A DNA stretch of 64,000 nucleotides from Naganishia liquefaciens (lineage: Eukaryota; Basidiomycota; Tremellomycetes; Filobasidiales; Filobasidiaceae). Made by a program: the position numbers and the translations under genes. Where the stretch lies: positions 1 to 64,000 of the forward strand of contig BLZA01000023.1 in assembly GCA_013423385.1 (NCBI GenBank), written 5' to 3'. The notes under the pieces are model-generated. The model did not search any database and was not told the origin of the DNA. It saw only the letters and a list, made by a program, of their open reading frames with translations. Positions 1 through 10,302 of the stretch are shown in pieces (the first letter of the stretch is position 1; every line of letters starts with the position of its first letter).

Positions 1-2
1 TC

Positions 3-2315
3 CCGGAATTACCCAAGTTCAAGGATAGCCGGGGAAGGAAGACCCCTTCAGTTCAGCGTCAAGTCGAACTCGGCCGCCTGGGAAATGCTTCAAGAATTCT
101 CGACGAAAATGGAGCTGTTGCCGGTCAGACACCAGAGGTGCTTGCATCTCTGAGGGAGAAACATCCCCAAGGAGAAAACAATCCCTTTGGGAACAATGTC
201 GGGCCTCAGTTCGCCAACATGCCGCCCTCAACCGAAGACATCGTCAAAGCGTTTCAGTCGTTTCGACACGACACCGCCCCGGGTATCTCAGGATGGACGG
301 TCCCCCTCCTCAAGATTGCCATGCGATCAGAACCAGTCAAGAACATGCTCACCACATTGGTCACCATGCTTCTGGCTGGAACTGCCCCAGGACGTAGCTT
401 ACTTTGCACGTCACGGCTCATCGCATTGGACAAGCCGGATGGCGGAGTTCGTCCAATTGCAGTTGGCGAACTCATTTACCGACTATGCACCAAGGCCATT
501 CTCCGACACTCTTTCCGGCCCGACAGCCTATCCCCTAACCAATACGGGGTGGGCACTCGAAGCGGCGTCGAACCTGTGATCCGAGCCGTCGACAGAGCCA
601 TGGAAGGTCCCATCTGGGGAGTGACATTCACGCACGTCACCTCGCTTGATTTCCGGAACGCGTTCAATACCCTGAATCGAGGAGACATGGCCAAGGCGAT
701 CAAGAAATACGCTCCCGGACTCTGGAAGGTGGCGAAATGGGCGTACAACGAGCCATCCAACCTCGTTTTCGGTGGCCTTGAAGAAGCTCCCGAGGTGATC
801 TTGTCGAGCCAGGGCGTTCGGCAAGGCGATCCATTGGGTCCCCTCCTGTTCTCCATAGGAATTCGGCCGATGATCGAAAAGCTTGGGTCCCGTCTTGCCG
901 GCAATACCACTATTCTCGCCTATTTGGACGACATGTATATCCTCAGCGAGTCTGAAGACACGCTGCAACATGTCCTGGATTTCTTCGGCAACGTTGACGC
1001 CACTCTGCAACTCAACAACGAGAAGACGTCGATCATCCCCCTGGCAGAAGCAAAGTCCAACGGCATCGGAATCTTGGGCTCTTGCCTTGGATCGGCTCCA
1101 GCGAGGAGACGTTTCCTCGAAGAAAAGGTCGAAAAGTTAGAGGCCAAAATGACAAGGCTTGCAGGACTGCCCCGGCAGCACAGCTTGCTGTTACTACGCC
1201 AATGTCTGCAACAGGAACTTCGGCACCTTCAACGCTGCCTACCGAGCGACGACTTGACCGACGTCTGGAAGAGACTCGACCGAGCGATGTGGAACACCGC
1301 GAACGATCTCCGGGGAGCCCAAACGGACGACATCACCGAATCTCAAGCCAAGATCACCGACATCCTGTACTCCCTACCAGTCCGAATGGGAGGAGTGGGG
1401 CTCTTGTCGTACGAAACATGCGCTCCTTTGGCACACAGCGCGGCCCGGGACGTGGCGGACCTTCTTCTAGAGCCTTTGTTGGGCTCTGGAGAAGTATCCG
1501 ACGAATTGTCCAACCCGTACGATTTGACCTCAATCATTCCACAACGAGAACGCTGCGACAAAGTGTTTGAAGCTACAAGATATGAGCTTTTTTCCAACCT
1601 GACCGACCAACAAATTGAAACCATACTCGAATCGTCGACCGGTCTTAGAAAGAAATGGCTCTCTATTGTACCTTTTCACGCATCGTTGCGCCTTTCCGAC
1701 TTCGAAGTCTCAGCAGGTTTACATGTGAAAACTCTCCTTCCCACACCTGGAGGAGTTTGCCGGCACTGCGGCGTCAGGACACTAGAAGTTGGCCATGCCG
1801 AGGTGTGTGTCCATCGCCAGAAGTGGAATACGGCCCGCCACGAACAAGTGAAACGGGCAATCACGTCTGCGCTCAGTAAAATTCCAGGAGTAGCGGTCGT
1901 AGTGGAGCCTCTTATCGGAGGTACCGCCCGGCGGAACGATATTCGGGTGACCGGTAATCCTACATCTGGCGTAGCACGTCATGAATACGATATCACAGTG
2001 GTCTCCTTGTCTACCAGGGACTCATTGGAAACTCGTATCCCACCTAACCTCGCGCCCGACGAGCCCACCGAACGATGCTACGCCTTGATTGCGAAATTCT
2101 TGGATTCGAAGGCAAACGACAAGATCCGACGGCTACCGCGCAACGGCATTCCGTTCACGCCGCTGGTTTTTACCGTCGGAGGTATGATGGATAAGGGGAC
2201 GGTGGAGGTAATGAAGTTGTGGCAGGACACGATGCCTCCTGCGGCCTTTTCGACCCTGTGCCAACAGCTATCTTTGATCTTATTGAAGGCACGCGCGAGA
2301 TCGTTCGTTCTGTAG
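3..2315 (+). CDS. Reverse transcriptase / restriction-like endonuclease of the LINE (5' partial)
   Basis: Drives target-primed reverse transcription of its own RNA. The frame is open from base 3, so the first in-frame GTG or ATG is not the true start. Reverse transcriptase blocks in order: the block A aspartate in SLDFRNAFNTLNR, the block B stretch GVRQGDPLGPLLFS, and the catalytic YLDD in AYLDDMYIL. About 280 residues further on there is a CCHC knuckle (CRHC, then H and C) followed by a PD-(D/E)XK-like region with RRNDIRV and HEYDITVVSL. That order (RT, CCHC, endonuclease) is the early-branching, site-specific LINE layout rather than the APE type. Stop at 2313-2315. Identification of the family is strong. 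Assignment to the telomere-targeting branch rests mainly on the repeats that follow. Confidence 0.9.
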   Translation, partial: PELPKFKDSRGRKTPSVQRQVELGRLGNASRILDENGAVAGQTPEVLASLREKHPQGENNPFGNNVGPQFANMPPSTEDIVKAFQSFRHDTAPGISGWTVPLLKIAMRSEPVKNMLTTLVTMLLAGTAPGRSLLCTSRLIALDKPDGGVRPIAVGELIYRLCTKAILRHSFRPDSLSPNQYGVGTRSGVEPVIRAVDRAMEGPIWGVTFTHVTSLDFRNAFNTLNRGDMAKAIKKYAPGLWKVAKWAYNEPSNLVFGGLEEAPEVILSSQGVRQGDPLGPLLFSIGIRPMIEKLGSRLAGNTTILAYLDDMYILSESEDTLQHVLDFFGNVDATLQLNNEKTSIIPLAEAKSNGIGILGSCLGSAPARRRFLEEKVEKLEAKMTRLAGLPRQHSLLLLRQCLQQELRHLQRCLPSDDLTDVWKRLDRAMWNTANDLRGAQTDDITESQAKITDILYSLPVRMGGVGLLSYETCAPLAHSAARDVADLLLEPLLGSGEVSDELSNPYDLTSIIPQRERCDKVFEATRYELFSNLTDQQIETILESSTGLRKKWLSIVPFHASLRLSDFEVSAGLHVKTLLPTPGGVCRHCGVRTLEVGHAEVCVHRQKWNTARHEQVKRAITSALSKIPGVAVVVEPLIGGTARRNDIRVTGNPTSGVARHEYDITVVSLSTRDSLETRIPPNLAPDEPTERCYALIAKFLDSKANDKIRRLPRNGIPFTPLVFTVGGMMDKGTVEVMKLWQDTMPPAAFSTLCQQLSLILLKARARSFVL

Positions 2316-2442
2316 GCGGAAGGATAGGAGAGAGGAGGATCTTGAACTTGGATGGGTGCGAATATCGAAGGAATTGGAGTTTTTGATCTTGGTAGATTAG
2401 TCTTTGAATGTATACGTTAGTTCAATGTTGGTATCTGATACA

Positions 2443-2480
2443 CCCCTAACCCCTAACCCCTAACCCTAACCCCTAACCCT
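2443..2480 (+). repeat. Interstitial telomere-repeat tract (CCCCTAA/CCCTAA)
   Basis: Five to six uninterrupted units mixing CCCCTAA and CCCTAA, the C-rich strand of a TTAGGG/TTAGGGG telomere. Read on the + strand it has the direction expected of a left chromosome end, with the chromosome interior to the right. It lies exactly between the LINE 3' tail and the truncated Crypton. Confidence 0.95.
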
Positions 2481-4060
2481 CTACATGGCGTCCATTCATT
2501 AAGACTGACTCCAGTTGACTATAAGATTTCAGCTGAGTGGCGAGACGTTCGGTGCCCACTATGACAGCTTTCCGCGAATGGACGAACCGTCACAATGGTA
2601 TCCTACATGGCTATTCCCTGGCAAGAAGAAAGATGCGCCGATCTCGGCGGATGCTCATGCAAAGGCCACAAAGGCGGTGCTCGAAAGAGCAGGTGTCCGA
2701 CAATTGTCGAAGAAAGTGACTCACATCTTTCGAGGATCGGGTGCAAGAATGGCAGATTTGTTCGGAGCAAGCGAAACGGATATCCGTGGGGGCGGCCGAT
2801 GGGATATGTCATCAATGGCGCAGCATTATCTTACAACTCTACCTCGCGAGACCATCCGCGTTCTAGCTGGCTTTCCATCCAGTCCGGGACAATTTTGGCT
2901 TGAGCGAGACCTCGATCCTCCCGAAGAACTGGAAAGGTTGGTCTTTCCACATGCTGCTCTTTGGTATGTTGAAGGTTGAATCTACGTGAAAAGGTGTCAG
3001 TAGAGGCTAAGATAGATAATGTGCCAGGTTGGAGAAGATGCAATACGTCCCCGAGCAGAAGCGAACGATAGCGGCTCACGGTTTCCTCAACCTCCTCTTG
3101 CGACTGAGGCGGGTCTTGCTGCAGGACTGCGCTTTCCTGCAACAGCGCCATCCAGACAACTTGTTGTTGAAGCACGACATTTTTCAATCGGATGCATATA
3201 GAGCATACGCGGCACAGGTCGTGCAGCGCAGCAAGGCCGTAAAGGCGCCTATGGATGTACAACTCCAACAAGTTATGCCTACACTACACGCGAAGATGGA
3301 CACGATCAGCGGAGTACTAGAGACGGGGGTGAAAGACATACATTCAGTCCTCCAGCAGCATCTCCGCGGCCTACGAGAAGAGCTCCTGCCGACGTTGTCC
3401 GGTATTGACAGAGTACAGGCAACGCAGATGATAGATCAGCAACGAATTGGTGCATCCCTCAATCTGTTGGCGCAGAGCTTACAATTGGTAACGGAAGGCA
3501 CATTCGAGACTCGCTTGCGCCTTCCCAACGAAGTGGCGACCGAGACGAGCGGTGACGATGGCGAGCAGCGAGGGCAGGGGGACGCGGTCAACATGCTGAG
3601 ACAGGTCGTGCACGATACTCACCCTTTACTGTCTCAATCGATTCCTGCCATCAGCCCTCAGACTTCGTCCAACCAGATTTCTTCTTGTCCGAGATCGCTT
3701 CCCGAGATTCGGCCTGCCACCCAATCGACGGCAACATTTTTATTGGAGGCGAACCATACGACCGTCGACATGCTCTGGAAAGAGTGGACAGTCGGCGTAT
3801 TCGGCCGTCCGTCAATCGAGGCGATGATCAGAAGGGGCTTACAGAAGTTAGAGAGTCAGCGCAAGCTATATTCCAGGAGGAAGATCGTAATCGACGAGGT
3901 GAAACGTCTGGCGTATATGCGTACCGAGCCCGAGTCTGTCATCGTTGCAGCCATGGATCAATATATGGTCCAGCACCGACTCTCGATGACGAAGCTTCAA
4001 GACTTGATAAAGAGACGGGCCGCTGAGGGCAAGACGATGGCATTCTGGCTGGTTGAATAG
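2481..4060 (+). pseudogene. Crypton tyrosine recombinase, 5'-truncated
   Basis: C-terminal part of a Crypton, a DNA transposon moved by a tyrosine recombinase. Exons 2532-2963 and 3028-4060 join in phase across a 64-bp GT-AG intron (TGG at the junction). Exon 1 carries the recombinase box with H-x-x-R (THIFRGSGA), a GGRW stretch and the presumed nucleophile in QHYLTTLPRE, followed by AGFP. Exon 2 ends in a GCR1_C-like DNA-binding domain (TVDMLWKEWTVGVFG, then YSRRKIVIDEV). The first catalytic arginine and the whole N-terminal half are missing. Bases 2481-2531 look like the tail of an intron ending TTCAG, so the break fell inside an intron and the telomere tract replaces everything upstream. 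The surviving frame is open to its stop. It can hardly be active alone. Confidence 0.85.
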
Positions 4061-4307
4061 TATGGCGAGGATTAGTTGAAGACATACTTGTTGTATGGTA
4101 GAAAAGACTTACGTGCACCTCATTTCATCTGTGTCGTTGGGGATTCTACAAACATACAACTCCTGCGCGAGCAAGGCGTGAAGGCAGTAAGTATCACGCC
4201 CGTCATTATCACACACCCGGACGACATACCTATCTACAAAGCGACGGCCATTGCTTGACGCGGTATTTGTCCTCAGGTAGCAAGCGGGTATTTAAGCAGT
4301 GCGGATC

Positions 4308-5390
4308 AGCCACGAATGCACTTGGCAGTTTTGATGTGGTGAGCACTCACCGTGATATTTGACATTGAGAGGCTTGAGCTTGTATCTGGAAGCGTTCCAG
4401 GCCATGTCATGATTCCGACCCCATAATGGTGGCTTTGTATGACATACTCACTGAGCATCGACACCCAAGCTTGGGCAGCTTGAGACAGAGGGTCGGTGGC
4501 TTCGTCAGACCAGAGGACGGAAAGCATTGACAGAATCTAGTTCGAGTAGAGATCAGCAAGATCTTTTGTTGAGTGATATGGATGGTAGTCATCTACTCAT
4601 CGAGACGATAGCATGGTTGTTGCGAGGCAGGAGAAGCAGAAACTAATCCGAAGGATCAGTACAAAAGGCAGTCATACTGACATATGGTCTCCAGCATGCA
4701 GCGATGATTGATGGAGGGGTCTTTACTTTGAGCCCTGTTCATGGCGGCCGCAATCCGAAAACAGTGACGCGAAGACGAATCGTTACTTTGACCCGAACCC
4801 ACGAGTGAGACGCATCGTATACGTTCATGATATGAAATTACAACGATCTGCGAAGAAGGTAACATGATCAGTCAAGTGACGGAAGGGGACGAAGTCGGCA
4901 TGAACTGACCAAATTGTGTCAACAGCCATCTATAATGACCACGGCATTGACAGGATCGAAGGGCCACAAGCCATCGGATGTGTCATTTCTGACGAACGGA
5001 ACGATTTGAACTGTCCCTCATCTCGCCTTGTCAGCATGGGACACTTGACGAGCTACACGACGAGTCGAGAAGGTCCTCACTCATTTCCTGACACATAACC
5101 TTGTCATATGATTCACTAGCTGATACTACTCACGATCTGCCCAATCAACAGCTGGTTCATCCCTTCCTTCCAAGCATTCCTTCCCATGTATCTACTCATC
5201 TCCGATTGGACCTTCCGACATGTAAACTTGAAGTGTCAGACGAAGGGCGGCAGGCATCGAGGGCTTGAGACGAGCTGGGGAGACGAGAGGCGAGAGAGAC
5301 GACGATATCATTGGCTATGAGTATACAACAAGGAAATCTGCCAAGATTACAATCAGCAGGTGACAGTGTAGGCAGCAAAGCTGGACTCAC
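4308..5390 (-). CDS. Unrecognised intron-rich gene (model approximate)
   Basis: I do not recognise this protein. Several protein-like segments on the minus strand are bounded by good splice sites: one ending at 5134 with ...NQLLIGQI before GTGAGT; one with VQIVPFVRNDTSDG and WPFDPVNA; one beginning IVVISYHERIRCVSL; and one with MLSVLWSDEATDPLSQ and YGVGIMTWPG. Phase between the first two is kept only if a 7-nt exon at 5081-5087 is used. The 5' end and the exons between 4540 and 4760 are not resolved, so start and end are bounds, not termini. It could be a real accessory gene of the subtelomere or a decaying one; nothing in it shows a catalytic motif I know. Confidence 0.35.
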
Positions 5391-6024
5391 ATGATTTAAA
5401 AACCTGTCGTCAACCTGTATCGATGCAGCTTGGCGACCGCAGCCCGTCTTGTTGAAGACGCGTGGTGGAAGAGCGACGACTTAGCGCACGCCTGGCAGCT
5501 CGAACAGAGAAGGAGAGATAGCAACTAAAGCGACGACAGGGACAGGTCTTGTGGTCAAGGAAATGCATGTTTGCGAGCGTGTCGTGTGTGCCCGATCACA
5601 GCTGTACCGTCGATTAGGTAATTGTAAGAGAATGCCACGCAAAAGCTGCCTGAATAGGGCTATCTGAAATTTGTGACCTCCCGAAAACCTGACGGACACG
5701 AAAGCTCGCCCTGCAGCTACTTCGTCTCCAAATAGGTAGCCTAATCAGCGGAGCTGCGGCGAATAGGCCTTTCTATTTGGAAACGGAGGCCTGCCAGAGC
5801 GGGAAGCTCTGTCCGGCGCTAAAATGTGTCTGTCCGCGGACTCAGGCGGGACGCGCGCGGACTCAAGGGCATGATAGTACTCGATGACGCGCACGTGTGA
5901 ATCCGCTGAAAGGAGACGCGCATTCTGAAAACGGGCGTCCAGTGCGCTGTGGAGAGCGCGTCTAATCCACCGAGCTGAGGATTTTCCGCACCGCCCCCGC
6001 TCGTCGATCGTTTTCTGTCCGACA

Positions 6025-6042
6025 ACGACGACGACGACGACG
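6025..6042 (+). repeat. (ACG)6 microsatellite upstream of tafazzin
   Basis: Six perfect ACG units about 100 bp before the tafazzin ATG, probably in its 5' leader or promoter. Base composition rises sharply in GC from about 5.7 kb onward. Confidence 0.8.
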
Positions 6043-6139
6043 TTTACTGAACTTCTCGTCGGGCAACAAGCTGGGCGGTAGTCGGGAGTGCCATACGACG
6101 GTATACGGCGGGAGACGACGGGAGAAAAAGGCGCCGAGG

Positions 6140-7559
6140 ATGGCTCCGACCCTTGCATCTGCGCTGACGCTGTCCACGCTCGGGCACGTGTCAAAAGCGT
6201 TCCTCAACCTTGCCTGCAAGGACGTTCGGGTGCAGGGATTAGAGCATCTTTTCCGGGCGCTGGAAGAGCCGGACGCTTCTGCGTCGGCGGATAGAACGAG
6301 GGAGGTGGGAAAGTCGGATGCACGGCGTTCCTCTGCCGCCAAAAGGTCACGCAGAAGGGGGATCATTACGAGTACGTGCTCGCGGTGAACGTCGGCTATC
6401 AGCTCATGTATGAATCCATATCGTAGTATGCAATCACACGTCAGTGGTGGATGATCCGCTGGTACGTCGAGATTGCGACATTGCCATTTCCGCTTACACT
6501 GTTTAGATGTGGGGCATGATGCCGCTCTCTACTTGGTTCCCGTTTGCGACGCCGCGGTACACGTCGAGGCACACACGGTGGACTCTGGGTGGTAAGCGAT
6601 TCCAGGCTCTCGGCGCACATCCCGCTGACGCTCGGCTTGCAGCCAGCGACATCATGTTTAAAAATCCGTAGGTCGCTCAAGCCGCGGGACGGACACGCCT
6701 GACTCGACGACTCGCAGCATCATGTCGAAATTCTTTTCTCTGGGCCAAGTCATCGAAACCGTGCGCGGCGGCGGGATCTTTCAGCCGGCGATAGACGATG
6801 CGATCAGGAAGCTCGGTGAGGGCGAATGGGTAGGTCGCACGTACGAGGTTCCGATTCCGCGCTGACTCACAAGCAGGTAAACATCTTTCCCGAGGGCAAG
6901 GTGAATCAGCCAAATCTACATCCACCCGGTGGAATGCGGCGTTTCAAGTGGGGAGTGTAAGTCACTCGACCTCGCGCGCGAGCCTCACTGATCGCCTTGC
7001 AGGAGCCGGATGATCATGGACGCGGAAGAGATGCCCGAGGTCATACCGATATGGATATCAGGTGAGTTGCCCACCGCACGCCTTGGCCCGTCTCCTCCGG
7101 CTCATCCGCGCAGGCTTTGACGACGTGATGCCGGACACGCGGAAATACCTTCGGTTCCTGCCGCGGCCGGGCAAGTCGGTCAGCATCACCGTTGGGTCGC
7201 CGATAACGTCCAAGATTCTGCCGCTCGTCGAGGAATGGCGCCGGATCGCACAGACACGGGGCAGTCCAGGCGTTGGCGGCAAGTGGTCGGCGAGCGCGCG
7301 GCGGAACAGCTTTGATGAAGACGAGAATGCACTGACCACGATACGCGACGCTCAGACGCGCGTTCAAGTCGCCTCGAGGAATCCCGAGCGGCAAGCCCGC
7401 GCACTGGGACTGGAAGGCGAGGAACGGGTGAGAATAGAGATCTGCGACCTACTCTACAAGGAGCTTCAAGGTATGGGGATCGAGGTGGAAAAAGCCGAGG
7501 GCAAGGACAAGCGCCCCTGGCGTACAGCGGTTTCGATAGATGGCAAGGTACATACATAG
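6140..7559 (+). CDS. TAZ1: Tafazzin, cardiolipin transacylase
   Basis: Remodels cardiolipin acyl chains at mitochondrial membranes. Eight exons: 6140-6371, 6427-6461, 6507-6591, 6643-6667, 6718-6829, 6877-6956, 7003-7061, 7114-7559, joining in frame to 357 residues. The acyltransferase HX4D motif is at residues 81-86 (NHTSVVDDPLMWG) and is itself interrupted by introns on both sides. Other family blocks: RHTRWTLGASDIMFKNP, FFSLGQVIETVRGGGIFQP, the FPEGKVNQ block near residue 167, and RFLPRPGKSVSITVGSPI. Exon 2 is only 35 nt and exon 4 only 25 nt. The gene is convergent with the coiled-coil gene at 7621, 61 bp away. The alternative upstream ATG at 6088 is in a different frame. Identification is firm. 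Confidence 0.93.
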
Positions 7560-7620
7560 CTAGCAAGATCACAACCGGGGTCGTCAAATGTCATTACGTT
7601 CGTTAACGGGGTGCAAACAA

Positions 7621-10051
7621 TTATACGATGGCATGCTCGTGGCGGCGTTTGGGCAGCGGCGTCGAGACGATGGATTTGCCGAGGTCTTTGCGCACGGCGC
7701 GCACGGTCTCGGGCACGCTCATGCGGGATCGCGAGGCCTGAGCGGCTTTGATGATGGGCGCGGTGTAAAGCTTGTCCTTGATTTGGAGGACTTGGGTGAG
7801 GCGTGCGACTTGGTTTGCCTGGAGAAAGGGGTGAGCGTGTGCAACGGCCGAGACGGGCATGCTCACCTTGAGCTCGATCGTGTCGATGACTTGTTTGAGG
7901 TGTTCGGCCAAGATGTTGCGCTTGACAGAGAGCGGACTGGTACGTTTGTACTGGTCCGCAAGATCAGTGTAGATGCTACGGGCAGGGCGGGGCGCGGTCA
8001 GCGCCGGCGCCAGAGGAACGAGGAACGGACTCACGCAAGATAATGTTCATAGTCTTGTTCAATTTCGCGCAACACGCTCATCACGAGCGTTTGTGGCGGG
8101 GGGTCGTTGTTGCGCAGGGCATGATCGAGGCCTTGGACGGTGGACGAGGCGGCTGCTTGGGCGTCCGTGGCGATGGGCTGTGTCGGCGAGGTGGCCGAGA
8201 TCGCGGTCGGGATGGGGACGGGGACCTTGGGCGAGAAAAACTCCTTTTCCAGACGTTCGCCGCGGATGGCGGGAAAGGGCGATGTCGCGGGATCCTCCTG
8301 CGGCTCGTCGGAACGCGCGTCGTGGGATGCATGCGCGGCGTGCGTTCGGGCCTTGCGTCGACGAGAACGTTCTTCGTCCGAGGGCGGCGGTGTGAGCGGT
8401 TTGACGGTGTGGACGGGCGAGTCGTAGGCGGCCGCGACGAGGCCTTCCTGGTACTGCGTGGGTTTCTGCGGGGCGTCAGTGGCGGGCTGACGCGACGCGG
8501 TCGATTGCAAACTCACCGAGTCGACGTTTGGCTTCGGCCGCGCGTCAAACGTCTCGTCCTTGGACACGGCCGCCCGCGAGTCGTCAAACGTCACATCCTT
8601 GAGCTCGACGGCGCGCTCGACGACGGACCGCAGCCTGCCGACCTCTCCCTCGAGCTGATTGATCCGCTGCAGGAGGGCGTGCATCATGGCATCCAATCCC
8701 GTCGCGGGCACGGCGTCGAGGCGCGCCTGAAGCTGCCGCGCGCGATCCATCTCGGCGTGCCAGTCGAGGCTGATCTTGGCGACCTCTCTGCGCAAGACGA
8801 CGACGAGTTTTTCGAGTTCTGGGGCGGGGCGGGGCGGGGCGGGGCGGCGTGAAGCGGGTCAGCGGCGGGGCGAGGAAAGGCACGAGGGACGCGCGACTCA
8901 CCCTTCTTTTCCGATTCCAACCCGGCATGCCTCTGCTCGACCTCGTCTGCGCGCTGCCGATCGCGCGCCGCCTCGGCCCTGACACGTTCGAGGTCCGCCT
9001 CGAGTTCGCGAATCCTCCGTCGAGCGAGCGCCGTCTCATCCTGCAGCGCGTCCATGCGTGCGACGGCGTCTTTGAGCGAGTCGTGGATGTAGCCTGCGGA
9101 TGCGCGTGCGCCATCCTCGGGAACGAAATCGTGCGCGGCGCCCTTGCGCGGAGTCGCGAGCATGCCTGTCAGGCGCGTCATGTCGGCCCACGAGACGTCG
9201 CGCCGCGGTTCGGGATTGGACGAGACGCGCGGGCGGGGCGGTGGCGGCGGCGGGGACGTCGTCGGCGACTTGGTCTTGCGGTGCGTTCCCTCGTCGGTCA
9301 CATCTTCTACGCGCGCGCGGTACCGCTCCCTGTGGGGCGTCTCGTCGCGACTGTTCTTGCTGTGGCTCCTGCTGGGATCGGGCGAGGGAACGACGAGCGA
9401 GCGCAAGGGCGACGGCTGAACGGGCCGATGACGGTGTGATGGCGGGGCCGCGAGATGGGCTTGTCGGTGAGTTGTCGGCGCAGCAGAATTTTCCTTGGGA
9501 GGCGATGGTTTGGCGAAAATGTTGCTGCGCGGCGGCGGGACGGGGTCGTCGATTCCGCGCACGAGCTTGGCAACGTCTCGCTCGGGATCATACTCGTCGT
9601 CGTCGTCGTCGTCGTCGCCGCCGTACGCTCGGTTCTCCTTGCCGCTGCGCGTGAATAGCCCTCCCGCACCGAGTGTCATCCTACTGGCGTGATGGCCCAT
9701 CGTGGATCCGGGGGACGCTCCGGATACGTCGCCAGACCAAGTCTCCCTTGTCGCGCGCTGCTGCTGCTTTCCGCCGAGATGCGATGCACGCGCATGATGA
9801 ACGGGCGTCGGCGAACGCTGCGCGACATTCCATCCATCGAGATGACGCATTGCCGTTGGGTGCATGGCTGATCTTGGAAACTCGATCGTCTCGTCGTCGT
9901 CGTCGTCGTCCGAGCTGAAACTAAACGTCGGATGCCGTATCGGCGCAGGGAGGGACGACGCCGAGGAGGAGCGGTCCGAATCGGAGGAGGCGTCCTCGTG
10001 AGTGCGCGGGTACCTCCCTCGCCTGTCTACGGGAAAGGCAGTGTGATGCAT
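7621..10051 (-). CDS. Cep57/Ppc89-like coiled-coil protein (spindle pole body candidate)
   Basis: Four exons on the minus strand: 10051-8902, 8818-8035, 7975-7867, 7818-7621, in frame, 746 residues. The N-terminal 300 residues are low complexity with poly-Asp runs (SSDDDDDDETIEF, GGDDDDDDDEYDPERD). A coiled coil runs from about 310 to 450 (RRRIRELEADLERV, then VGRLRSVVERAVEL). Near the C-terminus, residues about 633-690, comes a block reading LREIEQDYEHYLAIYTDL, then VKRNILAEHLKQVIDTIEL and LTQVLQIKDKLY, which resembles the Cep57 microtubule-binding domain found in fission yeast Ppc89. That match is from memory of the family, so the role at the spindle pole is an inference. It shares a 251-bp divergent promoter with SYO1. 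Confidence 0.65.
8821..8847 (+). repeat. (GGGGC)n tract inside an intron
   Basis: Five back-to-back GGGGC units on the + strand, within the 83-bp first intron (8819-8901) of the minus-strand coiled-coil gene. On the transcript it is a C-rich run just before the acceptor AG. On the other strand it is a strong G-quadruplex candidate. Confidence 0.8.
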
Positions 10052-10302
10052 GGCGGGGGCGGTCAGTGCAAGATGGATGGCGAGGGGTCAACTACCACAA
10101 GAAGCCCGGATGGATGGATGTTGTTGACAATAATAGATGGATGGATGCTCACCCAACGGCCGCCCTCGGTCACGTGACTGAGCGGGGTTCCCATCTGCTT
10201 CCGCGCGCGCGCCCACGGGAATTTCCAGGCAGCCAAAGGTGAGGCGGGTCATCCGAGGGGGCAGCGATGCCTGGTAACATAGCATCCACGCACGCACACA
10301 CC
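10052..10302. promoter_or_regulatory. Divergent promoter of the coiled-coil gene and SYO1
   Basis: The two start codons face away from each other across 251 bp. It contains imperfect GGATGGAT repeats around 10108-10144. No TATA box is evident. Confidence 0.5.

Larger units (their letters stand above)
1..2480 (+). mobile_element. Telomere-associated non-LTR retrotransposon (CRE/Cnl1/MoTeR type), 5' part outside window
   Basis: A LINE with a single visible ORF, a roughly 125-bp 3' tail after the stop, and then a telomere-repeat tract in place of a poly(A). Family knowledge: elements with an R2/CRE-like reverse transcriptase and a C-terminal restriction-like endonuclease include Cnl1 of Cryptococcus and MoTeR of Magnaporthe, both found at chromosome ends. 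The coding strand points towards the tract, so the element's 3' end is the telomere-joined end. The reading frame is already open at base 3, so its N-terminal region lies left of the window. No disabling change is seen in the part present. Confidence 0.85.

Noticed and set aside
8043-8852. 269-codon + strand ORF
   Set aside because: Antisense shadow of the Cep57-like gene in GC-rich DNA; no start context or motif.
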